Source: an uncultured Vampirovibrio sp. (lineage in GTDB: Bacteria; Cyanobacteriota; Vampirovibrionia; Gastranaerophilales; Gastranaerophilaceae). From it: 64,000 bases of DNA. Position numbers and translations under genes: made by a program. The notes below the pieces were generated by a model. The model ran no database searches, was not told the DNA's origin, and saw only the letters and a program-made list of their open reading frames with translations. Within the stretch, counting starts at the first letter, position 1. Each line of letters opens with the position of its first letter. Shown here piece by piece: positions 36,415 to 46,118 of the stretch. Location of the stretch: positions 1 to 64,000 of the forward strand of contig CAJTXZ010000012.1 of the NCBI GenBank assembly GCA_910583725.1, given 5' to 3'.

Positions 36415-36442
36415 CCCGGGCGGGCTAAAGACCCATCCCGGG
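36415..36442 (-). terminator. GC-rich hairpin after the glycine-rich gene
   Basis: CCCGGG at 36415-36420 and 36437-36442 pair, with inner GGG/CCC, about 30 bases past the stop at 36472. The T run after it on the minus strand is short (TTTT after five bases), so termination is uncertain. Confidence 0.35.
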
Positions 36443-36471
36443 CGTATCATAGGCGGGAGCGTGAACAGACT

Positions 36472-38019
36472 TTACTCCCACCACTCCAGCACTATTTTGC
36501 CGTTTGAGCCTCTGCCGCCTTCGTTTTCGTTCTTTGTTATGTTGGCTTGGGAGGTTGAATTCACCTGCCCGAGGTCTTTTATGGCCGCACCTCCGCCCCC
36601 TGAGGCGTAGCCTGCACTCTCAGCGCTTTTCCCGCTGCTGTTATCTCCTGGAATGCCGCCCTCTCCGCCAATTCCGCTGATTATTTTTTCGACTGTGCCG
36701 GAAGCGCTGCTGCCATCAGTGTTTGAGGTATTTGTTACAATTTCTACCTTGATACCTGCAAAGTTTGCGCCTTTTCCGCCCGTGAAACCCTCTGCATCAC
36801 TGCCTTTTGAGCCCTTTATGCATTTTTTATCACGACTAAAGTCTTTGCCTGTGCCGACTGTACAGATTTTATCCTCGGGAATTCCGCCTCCTGAGCCATT
36901 TTTCAGGGTCCCGTCAGAATTCACGGTGACACTTCTGCCTCCGTTTCCACCAAGGGCCTTAATGTCTCCAAACACAGTATTGCCGCCTTTTTTGGCTTCT
37001 ATGAGCGTGTTATTCAATACATATGCGCCTCTTCCGCCTCTTCCTATCCTGAAAGGTATCATCTGCCTGCTTTTTGCCTGCATTGTATAGGTGAAAACGT
37101 TGCCGCTGGCGCCTCCGCCCCCAGCACCCGTGCCGGCTAATTTGTACGCATTTGAGGCAGCGTCCCAGTATTTATTCCAGCTGATTCTGACATACCCCCC
37201 GGAACCCGCACCCCCTTTGGCTAAACCGTATCCGCCTCCGCCTCCGCAGCCATATCCGCTTGCATTGCCGCCAGTCGGAGAGCTTGCTGTACCGCCCTTT
37301 CCGGGGGTACAGCTTCCTGTAAACGGTGTCGTTGTTGTGCCTCCGTCTCCGCCAATTGAGCCGTTTGCAAAAGTGACATTTCCTGATTGTGTTGTATTAC
37401 CGGCGGTTTTGCCCCCAGTACCGTTAAAGCCTGAAACCGCAATGTGTCCATACCCGGCAGGATTGCCGTTTGTCACAGCACCCGGCAGAGAACCGTACGG
37501 GTTGTAAATTGTGCCGTTCCAAACCCCTCCAAACAGGCCATGTTGGCTATTTTGCGGAGTTGTTAAGATTGCAGTGGCGCCTCTTGATATTTTTGTAACA
37601 AGAGGTGTTACATTTGTGTCAGAACCCTGTCCTGTGGTCGGATTTACAATCGTACCGCTACTGTTAATTAAGCCGGGCGTGCCGCCTGCTGCGCCGCAAC
37701 CTATTTTTACACTCAGCGCCTCATTTTGCACCACATTTATTTTTTGAATAGGTACAATATGCGCAGCTCCGCCTCCAGAGCCTCCAGGACCATGGTCAAG
37801 ATAAGAAATCCTTAATGCACCCGGTTTTCCACTGTATCCTGTCCAGTCAATAAGTGTATCTCCGCCGTTGCAATAATTGTCTCCAAAAATTGTAGATACT
37901 TTGCCGCCTGAAACAGATGAACACAGGTATGTTGAGTTACTGCTACCGTTTGAGCCTCCATATCTCCGCCCCCACCCCCGCCGCCTGCGCTGCAATATGT
38001 ATTGCTGGCAACGATGCAC
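36472..38019 (-). CDS. Glycine-rich prepilin-like protein, C-terminal part (other frame)
   Basis: About 500 residues in the frame following the break near 37966-37985. From YGGSNGSSNSTYLCSSVSGG onward the translation is coherent: repeats of aliphatic strands with Gly clusters (GALRISYLDHGPGGSGGGAA, GGGASGNVFTYTMQ, RIGRGGRGAYVLNNTLI) to the end GKIVLEWWE. The first codons after 38019 (Arg-rich) are an out-of-frame reading and not part of the protein. It has no start of its own. One added G in the G-rich tract would fuse it to the N-terminal part, giving roughly 980 residues. Likely a surface-exposed, adhesin-like glycine-rich region. Confidence 0.75.
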   Translation of the reverse strand: MHRCQQYILQRRRRGWGRRYGGSNGSSNSTYLCSSVSGGKVSTIFGDNYCNGGDTLIDWTGYSGKPGALRISYLDHGPGGSGGGAAHIVPIQKINVVQNEALSVKIGCGAAGGTPGLINSSGTIVNPTTGQGSDTNVTPLVTKISRGATAILTTPQNSQHGLFGGVWNGTIYNPYGSLPGAVTNGNPAGYGHIAVSGFNGTGGKTAGNTTQSGNVTFANGSIGGDGGTTTTPFTGSCTPGKGGTASSPTGGNASGYGCGGGGGYGLAKGGAGSGGYVRISWNKYWDAASNAYKLAGTGAGGGGASGNVFTYTMQAKSRQMIPFRIGRGGRGAYVLNNTLIEAKKGGNTVFGDIKALGGNGGRSVTVNSDGTLKNGSGGGIPEDKICTVGTGKDFSRDKKCIKGSKGSDAEGFTGGKGANFAGIKVEIVTNTSNTDGSSASGTVEKIISGIGGEGGIPGDNSSGKSAESAGYASGGGGAAIKDLGQVNSTSQANITKNENEGGRGSNGKIVLEWWE

Positions 38020-39425
38020 CAGCCGCTTGTGGCTGATGAGTGTATTCTTGTCGATACCAACCCGTTTTTTCCATTACCTTTACCAATAGCATTCGTCTTA
38101 TAACCTGCGCCATAACCTCCACCGCCAAGGCCATTATAACCACCGCCTCCACCCCCGCCGCCTGCGCCATAACCTCCACCCCCGCCTCCTCCACCGCCTG
38201 CAGGATAGCCATAATCGATATTTCCACCCCCGCCTCCTCCGCCGCCACCAATCTGAAATATTATAGAGTTTTCATTGGTTCCGGCTGAGGTTGTAATTGT
38301 CGCTGGGCCGCCTCCACCACCTCCAGTACCAGAGCCCCCATTTTCGGCATTCCAGTAGGTGCCCCCGCCTCCGGCACCAGCCCATACTGTACCATTTCCA
38401 CCCCCTCCGGAATAATTCTTTCCGCTGTTTCCATGGGCTCCCCCGCTGCCAGTTGCAAAAACTGTACCAACTATACCATTGCCGCCGCTGCCGCCATTTG
38501 TACCAATCCCCCCAGTGCCTCCTTTTCCGCCAAATGTTCCGCCTGCACCTCCTGCGCTTGTCCATGCTCCTCCGCCGCCGCCTGCGTAATACCCGCCTGC
38601 AGTAGGATTACCGCCGCTTCCTCCTCCACCCCCTCCGCCGGGAATTTTTATATAAATGGTGCCAGGTATCATAACGGGTATATTCTCTACATAGCCTCCG
38701 CTCCCGCCGCTTCCTACCTGAGCACAGCCCCCGGCTCCTCCGCCGCCAGCACCTCCGCCTGATCCGCATGCTGTTACAAGGACATTTTTATTTTGCGCAA
38801 TAGTGGGTACATTCCAGGCTGTTTCGCCCTGTGTTTTAAAATCAACATCTGTGAGAGTTTGTCCCCCGGCGCCTCCGCCGGCGCCGCCTGATATCAGCGT
38901 TGCTTCAATTTTTCCTGTCATAGCCGGCACAGTAAAGGTATTTGTGCTTCCTGCTGTTGTGTATTCGGTAAAACCTGCAGTTGGCGCCGTACCTCCGCCT
39001 CCGCCAGCGCTTATTACGGTTACTTTCAGATATCCGTTAAATTTGTTCCCTGGAACCTCGAATTCGCCTTCGCAATATTCGCTGCCATCAGTGTCTGTCT
39101 TGATTTCAGCGCAATCAGCAGAGCCAAATTCAATCTCCTGAGTCTTTTTAACAGTATCTGCCACCCCGATATTGCCCGTCACGCTTATGTTTTCACTGAA
39201 TTTCTTCGTCATAACGGGCGCCAGTGCTGCAAGCAAAAGTGATGCTACAAGCAGTGCCATAAGCATTTCGACAAGTGAAAAAGCTTCTCCGTATAGCCGT
39301 TTAGGCTCTTCTTTTGCAATATACATTTTGTATTCGCCTCTTCTGATATTATCTCCTGTATTAGGCGGCTGCCCTGGTAGTTTTGGTATCTTGCCGGGTG
39401 GTGATTTTATCATTTTAGTGGTCAT
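37812..39425 (-). CDS. Glycine-rich prepilin-like protein, N-terminal part
   Basis: ATG 39425 with AAGGGA upstream. Residues 1-45 are a long leader; then a type IV prepilin motif EAFSLVEMLMALLVASLLLA (Glu at +5 after a predicted cut before Phe) and MTKKFSENISVTGNIG. After residue 110 come strands separated by long Gly runs (VTVISAGGGGG, ATLISGGAGGG, GGSGGYVENIPVMIPGTIYI). The frame is lost after YCSAGGGG near 37980; the remainder to 37812 is out of frame. The Gly-rich coding makes this gene far richer in G+C than its neighbours. Predicted to be processed by a prepilin peptidase and placed in a pilus or pseudopilus. Confidence 0.8.
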   Translation of the reverse strand: MTTKMIKSPPGKIPKLPGQPPNTGDNIRRGEYKMYIAKEEPKRLYGEAFSLVEMLMALLVASLLLAALAPVMTKKFSENISVTGNIGVADTVKKTQEIEFGSADCAEIKTDTDGSEYCEGEFEVPGNKFNGYLKVTVISAGGGGGTAPTAGFTEYTTAGSTNTFTVPAMTGKIEATLISGGAGGGAGGQTLTDVDFKTQGETAWNVPTIAQNKNVLVTACGSGGGAGGGGAGGCAQVGSGGSGGYVENIPVMIPGTIYIKIPGGGGGGGSGGNPTAGGYYAGGGGGAWTSAGGAGGTFGGKGGTGGIGTNGGSGGNGIVGTVFATGSGGAHGNSGKNYSGGGGNGTVWAGAGGGGTYWNAENGGSGTGGGGGGPATITTSAGTNENSIIFQIGGGGGGGGGNIDYGYPAGGGGGGGGGYGAGGGGGGGGYNGLGGGGYGAGYKTNAIGKGNGKNGLVSTRIHSSATSGWCIVASNTYCSAGGGGGGGDMEAQTVAVTQHTCVHLFQAAKYLQFLETIIATAEIHLLTGQDTVENRVH

Positions 39426-39875
39426 ATTTTATCCCTTCCATTTTTCGTCTAATATCTTTGTTGCCGCCCTTACCCATGCTTTGCCTGCTGCCTGAAAATA
39501 TACAGAATCAGGCTGCCAGGGCAAAACAAAGCGCGCCCGCTGATATTGATATTTCGGGCGTTATGGCTTTTTAACCTGCAGCAGTAAAATGAGCCTCAGA
39601 CAGTGCGTCAAAATTTAGGATTTTGAGTGCACTATGATGGTGAAAACGCTTTTGCTGTCTTTAAAACAAGCTATTTATTACCTAAGCTGTAAAAATATTT
39701 TTGAGGCATGTGCACAAAAAAGTGTACGTAAAGCGGATGAACTTTTCTTCATTTTTAAGTAACCTTTATTTAAGATAAACAAAACAAACGGTTTTAATTT
39801 TGCTTTTCCTTAAAACGCCTGATGGTAAAGGTTTTTAGGACAGCCAAAGAGTATTCGAATTAAAACCTTGTTATT
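39426..39875. other. Intergenic leader of the glycine-rich gene
   Basis: If the minus-strand promoter at 39876-39904 is used, this is a 440-base untranslated leader. A minus-strand frame ending KAWVRAATKILDEKWKG just before the ATG is open for about 40 codons but has no start; it may be the tail of a lost gene. Nothing else seen. Confidence 0.45.
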
Positions 39876-39904
39876 ATCTTACGACTTATTAAGTATAGTG
39901 TCAA
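39876..39904 (-). promoter_or_regulatory. Minus-strand promoter toward the glycine-rich prepilin gene
   Basis: -35 TTGACA (complement of 39899-39904), 17-base spacer, -10 TAAGAT (complement of 39876-39881). It overlaps the palindrome at 39881-39918. Confidence 0.5.
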
Positions 39905-39918
39905 CACTTTTAAGTCGT
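39881..39918. promoter_or_regulatory. Palindromic operator-like site
   Basis: Nested inverted repeats: ACGACTTA (39881-39888) with TAAGTCGT (39911-39918), and AGTGT-CA-ACACT (39897-39908). It overlaps the minus-strand promoter and lies 50 bases before the divergent Xre gene, a common place for an autoregulatory Xre operator. Confidence 0.55.
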
Positions 39919-39967
39919 TATTTTTTGAATGAATACAAATTACCATAAAAAATAAGGCGGAATAAGC

Positions 39968-40297
39968 GTGAACGGGACTGATTTTAAAAAATATATAGGC
40001 GAAAATATCGCCAAAATAAGAAAATTTAGAGGTTACAGCCAGGAGCACATGTCAGAAATTATTGATATGGCGCCAAATTCTTACAGTAGAATTGAAAGAG
40101 GGCAAAATTTTCCATCAGCTGAAAGTTTCGCCAAAATCATTGATGCACTTGACATTAAGCCTGTTGATTTATTTAATTTTCCAAATGAAGAATCAGACGC
40201 TAAAATTAAAAAAGAGGTTTATAGAAAACTTAAAATTTTAGAAAAAGACCGCGAAAAAATGGTGAATATCTGGCTTTATATTAATTCAATCATTTAA
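39968..40297 (+). CDS. Xre-family transcriptional regulator (109 residues)
   Basis: GTG start at 39968 with AAGGCGG upstream. Cro/C1 helix-turn-helix at about 12-68 (IRKFRGYSQEHMSEIIDMAP, SYSRIERGQNF, FAKIIDALDIK) and a basic helical tail ending VNIWLYINSII. Divergent from the glycine-rich prepilin gene and the last normal gene before the cassette array, so a candidate controller of either. Same layout as the regulators at 17585 and 23167. Confidence 0.86.
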   Translation: MNGTDFKKYIGENIAKIRKFRGYSQEHMSEIIDMAPNSYSRIERGQNFPSAESFAKIIDALDIKPVDLFNFPNEESDAKIKKEVYRKLKILEKDREKMVNIWLYINSII

Positions 40298-40838
40298 TGA
40301 CAGGTCTTCTTAGGGCGCGCGCCTCACTTTTTCAGTAGAGTTTATTTATGTAAAGTTTTATTAAGATTGTTCGGCATCTTTCTCTAAAACGCACCAATTT
40401 TAAGTTTTGGGCCATATTTTGCTACAAATTTTAACATATTTTTAATTCAAAATTTATCTATTTGCCAAAATTTTTATTTGCAGCTAACATGCTGTTATTC
40501 CCTAAGAGTGCCGAAGTTTACGGATTTCGGCAGAATGGGGCTTCAAATCGTCGGCAATGTCATTTTTTATGATTCAGCTTTGCGCGGATTTTTTATCCTG
40601 ACGCAAATACCGCCTGTTAACGTATATTTTATCAGGTTAAAGTTTTTGCCGTTTTTTATAGACACAGTGTGCCGGTGCCGGTTATAGCTTGCTTTGGCTT
40701 TTCGGCTGCGCCTCGGGGTCAATGTTTTGTACATTGATATTATTAGGTTTATGCTGCTATGCGCTTTGATATCTGCCTTACTGTGGCAGCCTGCTGCTTA
40801 TGCTGCCGCCGTTTGGGTTTGCGTGTGGGTGTTACTTT
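40298..40838. other. Gap between the Xre gene and the first cassette
   Basis: No gene supported. Composition shifts here from AT-rich to the G/T-rich plus strand of the array. No prepilin N-terminus, promoter or start linked to the first cassette was found. Confidence 0.5.
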
Positions 40839-41042
40839 CTGTGCGACGCCCGCACTGCAGGCTCTGTGCGGTGTGACTGGGCTCCTGGCGGCTGTGCGGG
40901 CGCTGCTGGTGCTCACTGCTACCCGCTTGTGCGCTGTGGCGTTATGGTGTGCAGGAGGTATGTTGGGCCGCGTCTTGTTTGTCCGGAGGTTTACGTTCTT
41001 TATGGTATCCCGTCTCCCTGTTTTCGGCCGGCTCGGCGCCTG
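40839..41042 (+). pseudogene. Silent cassette 1 (decayed)
   Basis: Boxes A-C intact (LCDARTAGSVRC, GGCAGA); after CYP the frame is lost and box E is altered to ttttcggccggctcg. The 5' half nearly matches cassette 37. Confidence 0.6.
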
Positions 41043-41252
41043 TGTCGAGGGTTTGTATATCATCTTCTTCAAGCACTTTTTGCTTTTTTACTGTGTTTTG
41101 TCTTCAGGCTTTGCAAGGTTCTGTTGTCAGAAGTCCCAGTATGGTATAGAGTTTTATGCGATGCCAATCTACCTGTTCTTTTTTTAGGTAGTATCTTTGG
41201 TCTGTTCCACCTTTTCCTGCCGCAGTTTTGCGATTTTCCTGACTGTAGATTG

Positions 41253-41468
41253 CTGTGCGACCAGCTTGCTGCAGGCTCTGTGCAGTGCAGTAGTCTGAAT
41301 GGCAGGTGTGCTGGCGCTTCTGGCGGTGCAGGCTGGCTTAATAGCTGCTACCCGAAGCATATGTGGTCAGGCACTTTGTCTTCCGGCAGTGATTACTATG
41401 ACTGGCACTTGGATACAGGTGTCTGGCGTCCGCAGGTAATAGTATCCACCTATGCCTTTTCGGTGCCT
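41253..41468 (+). pseudogene. Silent cassette 2
   Basis: LCDQLAAGSVQC, CYPKHMWSG, then YAFSVPV: box E has Pro for Arg. The central block is almost identical to cassette 31 while both ends differ. Confidence 0.72.
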
Positions 41469-41487
41469 GTGCTTTGGCTTTGGGGCG

Positions 41488-41578
41488 TGTCTTATAAGGA
41501 CGGTCAGGTTGATGGGCTGGTTTTTATCGCTGCTTTTGTCTTCCTAGTGTGCTGCATATATCCCTCGTTTTTTTGTCA
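41488..41578 (+). repeat. Spacer block duplicated at 45490-45580
   Basis: Both copies have TCAGGTTGATGGGCTGG and end TGCTGCATATATCCC just before a cassette (3 and 15), with small differences. The cassette and its upstream spacer were therefore copied together. Confidence 0.7.
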
Positions 41579-41580
41579 TG

Positions 41581-41802
41581 CTGTGCGACTGGGGTGCTGC
41601 AGGCTCTGTGCGGTGCTGGTATCGCGGTAAGGGCTGTGCGGGCTCTGTCGATGGCCACTGCTGGCCGTACATTGCTTGGTCAGGCGGTATGCACTCTTCT
41701 AGTGTATATTTTGCCCCTATTCACTTGGCTTCCGGTAGTGTAGGTGATAAAGGCGCGTGTGATACCGGTTATTGCATTAGTACTGTTGCCGTTTCGGTGC
41801 CT
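41581..41802 (+). pseudogene. Silent cassette 3
   Basis: LCDWGAAGSVRC, CWPYIAWSG, an extra Cys pair GACDTGYC, end VAVSVP. Preceded by a spacer block repeated before cassette 15. Confidence 0.72.
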
Positions 41803-42270
41803 GTGTCTTGGTTTTGCTCTCCAATGCCTGGTTTTCTTGTCATAAGGCGCTTTGTGGCGCCGGATTTTGTTTAGACTGTGCATTTTGCTGTGCTTTTGGC
41901 AGTGTTTGAATCTGCTTGTCTTTGGCGTACTGCCTGTTCTTTAACCATGTTTTTTGGCGCAATTTTGCTTACTGCTCGGGCCATATATCTTTTGCGGGCA
42001 CATATCCTTATTTGCTGCAAGTGCGCTGCCGCTTTTTTCTTCTGCTGTGCAGCTTTTAGCGACATTTTGTTTACTGGGTTGTATGCTTTGCTCCTTGTTT
42101 TGCGGGTGTATTTGCAGGCAGTACTTACCTTTATATGTTTAGGATATGCGCGGCATATGCCCTTTGTTTGACGCTTTTTGTATGATGCACTTTTGTGTTG
42201 TATCCTGCTACTGCTTTATAGTTTGTATTGGCTTGCGGGACTCTTTTGTTATAACAGTGCGCCTTTCACG

Positions 42271-42468
42271 CTGTGCGACCAGCAGTCAGCAGGCTCTGTG
42301 CGGTGCACCAGCTCTGGCCGCTGTGCGGGCGCCACAGGTAATGCTTGTTATTTGTTTGATATTTGGGGAGGGCTGCAGAGTGTCGGAATTTCACACGGAG
42401 GACAGCTAATGGGCAGTTATTTTTATCGTAATCAGTTTGAGCATACCTATGCCTTTTCGGTGCGCTGT
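42271..42468 (+). pseudogene. Silent cassette 4
   Basis: LCDQQSAGSVRC; box D diverged to CYLFDIWGG; YAFSVRCV, then GTTTTAAAGG. Follows a 468-base spacer with no recognisable cassette. Confidence 0.72.
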
Positions 42469-42647
42469 GTCTGGGTTTTAAAGGGATTGATGAGTTGCTA
42501 TTCCAAATTGCAGCCGGATATGGCGTCTATGATTAATGTATTAATGCAAGAGTGCCACAAGGGATGGGCTTAACATAATTTCCATTCAGCATGGTTTTTT
42601 AAAGAAAATGAAACAGTTGCATCCCTCTTTCCTGACAAGGTTTACAG

Positions 42648-42842
42648 CTGTGTGACCAAGCAGTGGCAGGGTCTGTGCAGTGCTACTACCGGGGTCAAGG
42701 CTGTGTGGGCGGTCCTGGGGATTGTTGGCCGTCTCATATGTGGTCAGGTAATGGCGGTGGAGCTAACAGTGTCACCAGCTGGCTTGCGGTTACGTTTGGA
42801 TATGGCGAGAGAAGCAGCCTTTACGGCTTTTCGGTGCGCTGT
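42648..42842 (+). pseudogene. Silent cassette 5
   Basis: Box A is CTGTGTGAC and is out of frame with the rest; GSVQC, CWPSHMWSGNGGG, GERSSLYGFSVRCF and stop. Sister of cassette 17. Confidence 0.7.
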
Positions 42843-43044
42843 TTTTAGTTTTGCAAGTATGTCTGCATGTGTTTTGTCTGTAGATGGTTGCGTTTTTTGC
42901 CCGGCACTTGTATTTGAAGCGTTTAGGCAGAGTTTGCTTTGTCTGAAACCGCAGTACTTATTTTCTGTATTTTAAAGTGTTAGCTTTTGCTTTTAAGACT
43001 GCTGTTTGTTTGAAGACTAACGGGCACAGACAGGCTTTATTGTA

Positions 43045-43233
43045 GCAGGCTCTGTGCAGTGTGCTAATTTAAAGGCTTGTGCAGGCACCATAAATGGCTT
43101 GTGTAATCCTTATGCTGTTTGGTCAGACAAGTCTGTTTTGGCTACTCTTCCTTACGGGTATGACTTTGCAGGCGGCAGGCTTTATTTGCCTTTTAATGGA
43201 CATGCACTTACATATACGCTTTCGGTGCGCTGT
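43045..43233 (+). pseudogene. Silent cassette 6
   Basis: Starts at box B (AGSVQC); CNPYAVWSD; YTLSVRCAWF and stop. Box A missing. Confidence 0.7.
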
Positions 43234-43401
43234 GCTTGGTTTTAAAGGTTTAGCCGGCTTTAAGGATATACTGACTGATTTTCTGGGGGATATGGCATAT
43301 ATAAGCTGTTATGCTTTGCTATGGCTGGCGCTCGTTTGAAGATTTTCACAGGATTTACGTTTGGCAGTGTTTTTTAAAAAGAGGCTGTTTTTGGTATTAC
43401 A

Positions 43402-43587
43402 AGTTCTGTGCGGTGCTTATATAGAGTGGGCGGCTGTGCGGGCTCTATAAACGGCAACTGTTATGCTTATCCTGTATGGTCAGCTACGTTCGTGCAAGGC
43501 TTTGACTACTATGAGATGGAGCTTGTAGGCGGTGGGTGCATTAAGTCGCTTATTCGAGACCGCATCCATGCCTTTTCGGTGCGCTGT
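43402..43587 (+). pseudogene. Silent cassette 7
   Basis: Starts at box B (SSVRC); CYAYPVWSA; HAFSVRCF and stop. Only 39 bases before cassette 8. Confidence 0.7.
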
Positions 43588-43626
43588 TTTTAGTTTTGGT
43601 ATTGAAGTATATTTTATTTCATCCGG

Positions 43627-43842
43627 CTGTGCGACCACCAGCCAGCAGGCTCTGTGCAGTGCAGCTTTCTATATGGCTGTTCCGGCTCTACTGATAATTA
43701 CTGCTTGCCTAATCACATGTGGTCAGGTTTTGCCAGGGTTGCTGATGTTTATTCGCCGCAGCTTACCGGTGGGAGTGTTGCTTTATACGGTTCTTGTGGC
43801 GCGGGCTATTGCCCTTATACCCATGCCTTTTCGGTGCGCTGT
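43627..43842 (+). pseudogene. Silent cassette 8
   Basis: LCDHQPAGSVQC, CLPNHMWSG, extra Cys pair GSCGAGYC, HAFSVRC followed at once by TAG. Confidence 0.72.
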
Positions 43843-43878
43843 TAGCTAATTTTGGTGTTGGAGTATACTTTTTCCAGA

Positions 43879-44112
43879 CTGTGCGATGCCCGTGCAGCAG
43901 GCTCTGTGCAGTGCACTGAGGGCAAATACTGTGCGGGCTCTGCCGGAGGTTTATCGCAGGATGGATGGTGTTTCCCGCGCAGCATTTGGTCTTCTTCCCT
44001 TTCTGCAGACTTTGTATTCCACACAGGATTACTCAATTCTGGCAGACTGATTGATGACGGTTGTCACTCAGGAGGTGGCTGTAGCGGACTTTTGAGCTTT
44101 TCGGTGCGCTGT
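43879..44112 (+). pseudogene. Silent cassette 9
   Basis: LCDARAAGSVQC, CFPRSIWSS, two extra Cys near the end (GCHSGGGCSG), LSFSVRC. Confidence 0.72.
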
Positions 44113-44222
44113 ATACCGTTATCGTCTTTCTTTTGGTTTTGATTAGTGTTGTGCCCCTTGGGCTGCGTATTTTACTATGACTGCATTTTAAGTATATAAT
44201 GTATAAGCAGCTTTCTTAATTG

Positions 44223-44423
44223 CTGTGCGACGCTAATGCTGCAGGCTCGGTACAGTGCCTTAATTCAGGCGCTTGTGCCGGCTCGCATAGAGATTCCTGC
44301 TGGCCGTATCATACCTGGTCGGGCCCGTGTTTGGCTGGTGGGGTATGCAGTGATATATTTTTCCTGAATGGAAGCGTAGGAGATATGCAGCATAGCACTC
44401 TTCCTGCCTTTTCGGTGCGCTGT
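44223..44423 (+). pseudogene. Silent cassette 10
   Basis: LCDANAAGSVQCLNSGACAG, CWPYHTWSG, PAFSVRC. Its box E is only seven bases from box B of cassette 11. Confidence 0.74.
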
Positions 44424-44430
44424 TGTTTTA

Positions 44431-44610
44431 GGCTCTGTGCAGTGCGACAGTCGGAGTGGCGGCTGTGCGGGCGCTGCCGGTGACTACTGCTGGCCGTATC
44501 ACGTGTGGTCGGGCTCAGAAAAGTCGTCCGGTGTCTATTTCGATGCCTGGCTGCATTCCACGTTCGATATTCTTTCGTATGAACCTTCTCTTGCCTTTTC
44601 GGTGCGCTGT
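44431..44610 (+). pseudogene. Silent cassette 11
   Basis: No box A; GSVQC, CWPYHVWSG, LAFSVRC. The block from box D to box E is nearly the same as in cassette 33. Confidence 0.74.
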
Positions 44611-44632
44611 GCGTGGCTTAGTTGTTTTACAG

Positions 44633-44836
44633 CTGTGCGATATGAATACTGCAGCCTCTGTGCAGTGCCAGTGGTGGTCTGGCAGCGGTTGCGCAGGTTC
44701 TCATGATGGCTGTATTCCCCATGCTCTGTGGGCGTATACATTTTATCTGGATAATCGCTATTGGGATTACTGGCTTGTAGATGGTATTTTACACACGGAC
44801 GCTACATCTTTGACAAGAGCCTTTTCGGTGCGCTGT
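44633..44836 (+). pseudogene. Silent cassette 12
   Basis: LCDMNTAASVQC, CIPHALWAY, YWDYWLVDGILHTDA, RAFSVRC, then ACAAGGGTTTTAGAGG, which resembles the motif of the gene-free stretches. Related to cassettes 14 and 19. Confidence 0.74.
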
Positions 44837-44942
44837 GGCTTTGTTATACAAGGGTTTTAGAGGTATTTTATATATGGTTTTTGCAGTACACGGGTTTTTT
44901 GAGCTTCTAGACGCTTAATATTTTGCTGCAGCCGGTTTACAG

Positions 44943-45149
44943 CTGTGCGACTACATTGCAGGTTACGGCTCTGTGCGCTGCGACGCACTAAGGAACAATG
45001 GCTGTGCGGGCTCCATAGATGGCAGTTGCTGGCCAGCGGAGCATTGGCTTAGCACAAGCAGTAGTGGAAAATATTATAGATTCTATTTGAAACAGGGCAC
45101 TCTTCTTTTTAAATCATACGTTTCAACCTATGCCTTTTCGGTGCGCTGT
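44943..45149 (+). pseudogene. Silent cassette 13
   Basis: LCDYIAGYGSVRC, CWPAEHWLS, YAFSVRC. Full set of boxes in one frame. Confidence 0.74.
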
Positions 45150-45256
45150 GGCTGTTGGGTTTGGTTACTGTACTATGTTTTACAGTTATGCGGTATATCG
45201 CTAGGAAGTTTTTGAAGTATGACAGACGAGCTGTTAGAATATACAAGGGCTTGCAG

Positions 45257-45457
45257 TTGTGCGATATGCGTAGGTACTACAGCTCTGTGCGGTGCCTTAA
45301 TTCAGGCGCCTGTGTGGGCTCTGCTGATGGTTGCCATCCTTATCAGTTTTGGTCCTCTAGTCTTAGTGAAAGTCTTAACTATTGGGATTTCTGGCTTACT
45401 CAAGGCAGTATACATACCGATGCGAGCGCCTGCACCCGGGCCTTTTCGGTACGCTGT
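45257..45457 (+). pseudogene. Silent cassette 14
   Basis: Box A TTGTGCGAT (LCDM); SSVRCLNSGACVG, CHPYQFWSS, YWDFWLTQGSIHTDA, RAFSVRC. Mosaic of cassette 10 (5') and cassettes 12/19 (3'). Confidence 0.74.
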
Positions 45458-45586
45458 TGTTTTAGGTTTTGGGGCGCATATGTTTTTGACTTATAAGGAT
45501 GCTCAGGTTGATGGGCTGGTTTTTTGCCGCTGCATATGTTTTACCTTCCTGGCGTGCTGCATATATCCCTTGCTTTTTTTGTCGCG

Positions 45587-45820
45587 CTGTGCGTATCAGG
45601 GGTTAGAGGTTCTGTGCAGTGTGCCCCGGTTGGCGGCTGTGTGGGTTCGTCTTTTGGCACGGATTGGGCCGGTGTGTGCTACCCTTATCATTTATGGTCT
45701 TCTAAGTTGCACTGTGATGCTTGGTATTGGGTACCGTATTTTGGCAGAGGGTGGTTTAGCATCCTTAATGCTTGCGGCAGCGGCTACTGTCCGGTATCTT
45801 TTGCTGCTTCGGTGCGCTGT
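45587..45820 (+). pseudogene. Silent cassette 15
   Basis: LCVSGVRGSVQC, CYPYHLWSS, extra pair ACGSGYC, FAASVRC. Preceded by the spacer block also found before cassette 3. Confidence 0.73.
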
Positions 45821-45896
45821 GTGCCAGATGGCTTTGTTTTAGAAGGGCTGTAGTTTTTTACCATATATGTACAGGATTCACAGTGCTAGTGCTCAT

Positions 45897-46118
45897 GCAG
45901 GCTCTGTGCGCTGCAGTGTACGTTCTGGCGGCTGTCCTGGCGCTGCTATCGGTACAAGCTGGCCAAATAACTGCTACCCGTATATTGCGTGGTCAGGCTC
46001 AGCACACTTTGACGGCGTATGGTGGGCTCCTTTGGGTTTATACACTGGCAGAGTGAGCTTTACAGGTGCTTGTCATACCGGTTACTGCGCGAGTTCTCTT
46101 GCCTTTTCGGTGCGCTGT
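45897..46118 (+). pseudogene. Silent cassette 16
   Basis: AGSVRCSVRSGGCPGA, CYPYIAWSG, extra pair ACHTGYC, LAFSVRC. Box A missing. Confidence 0.73.
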
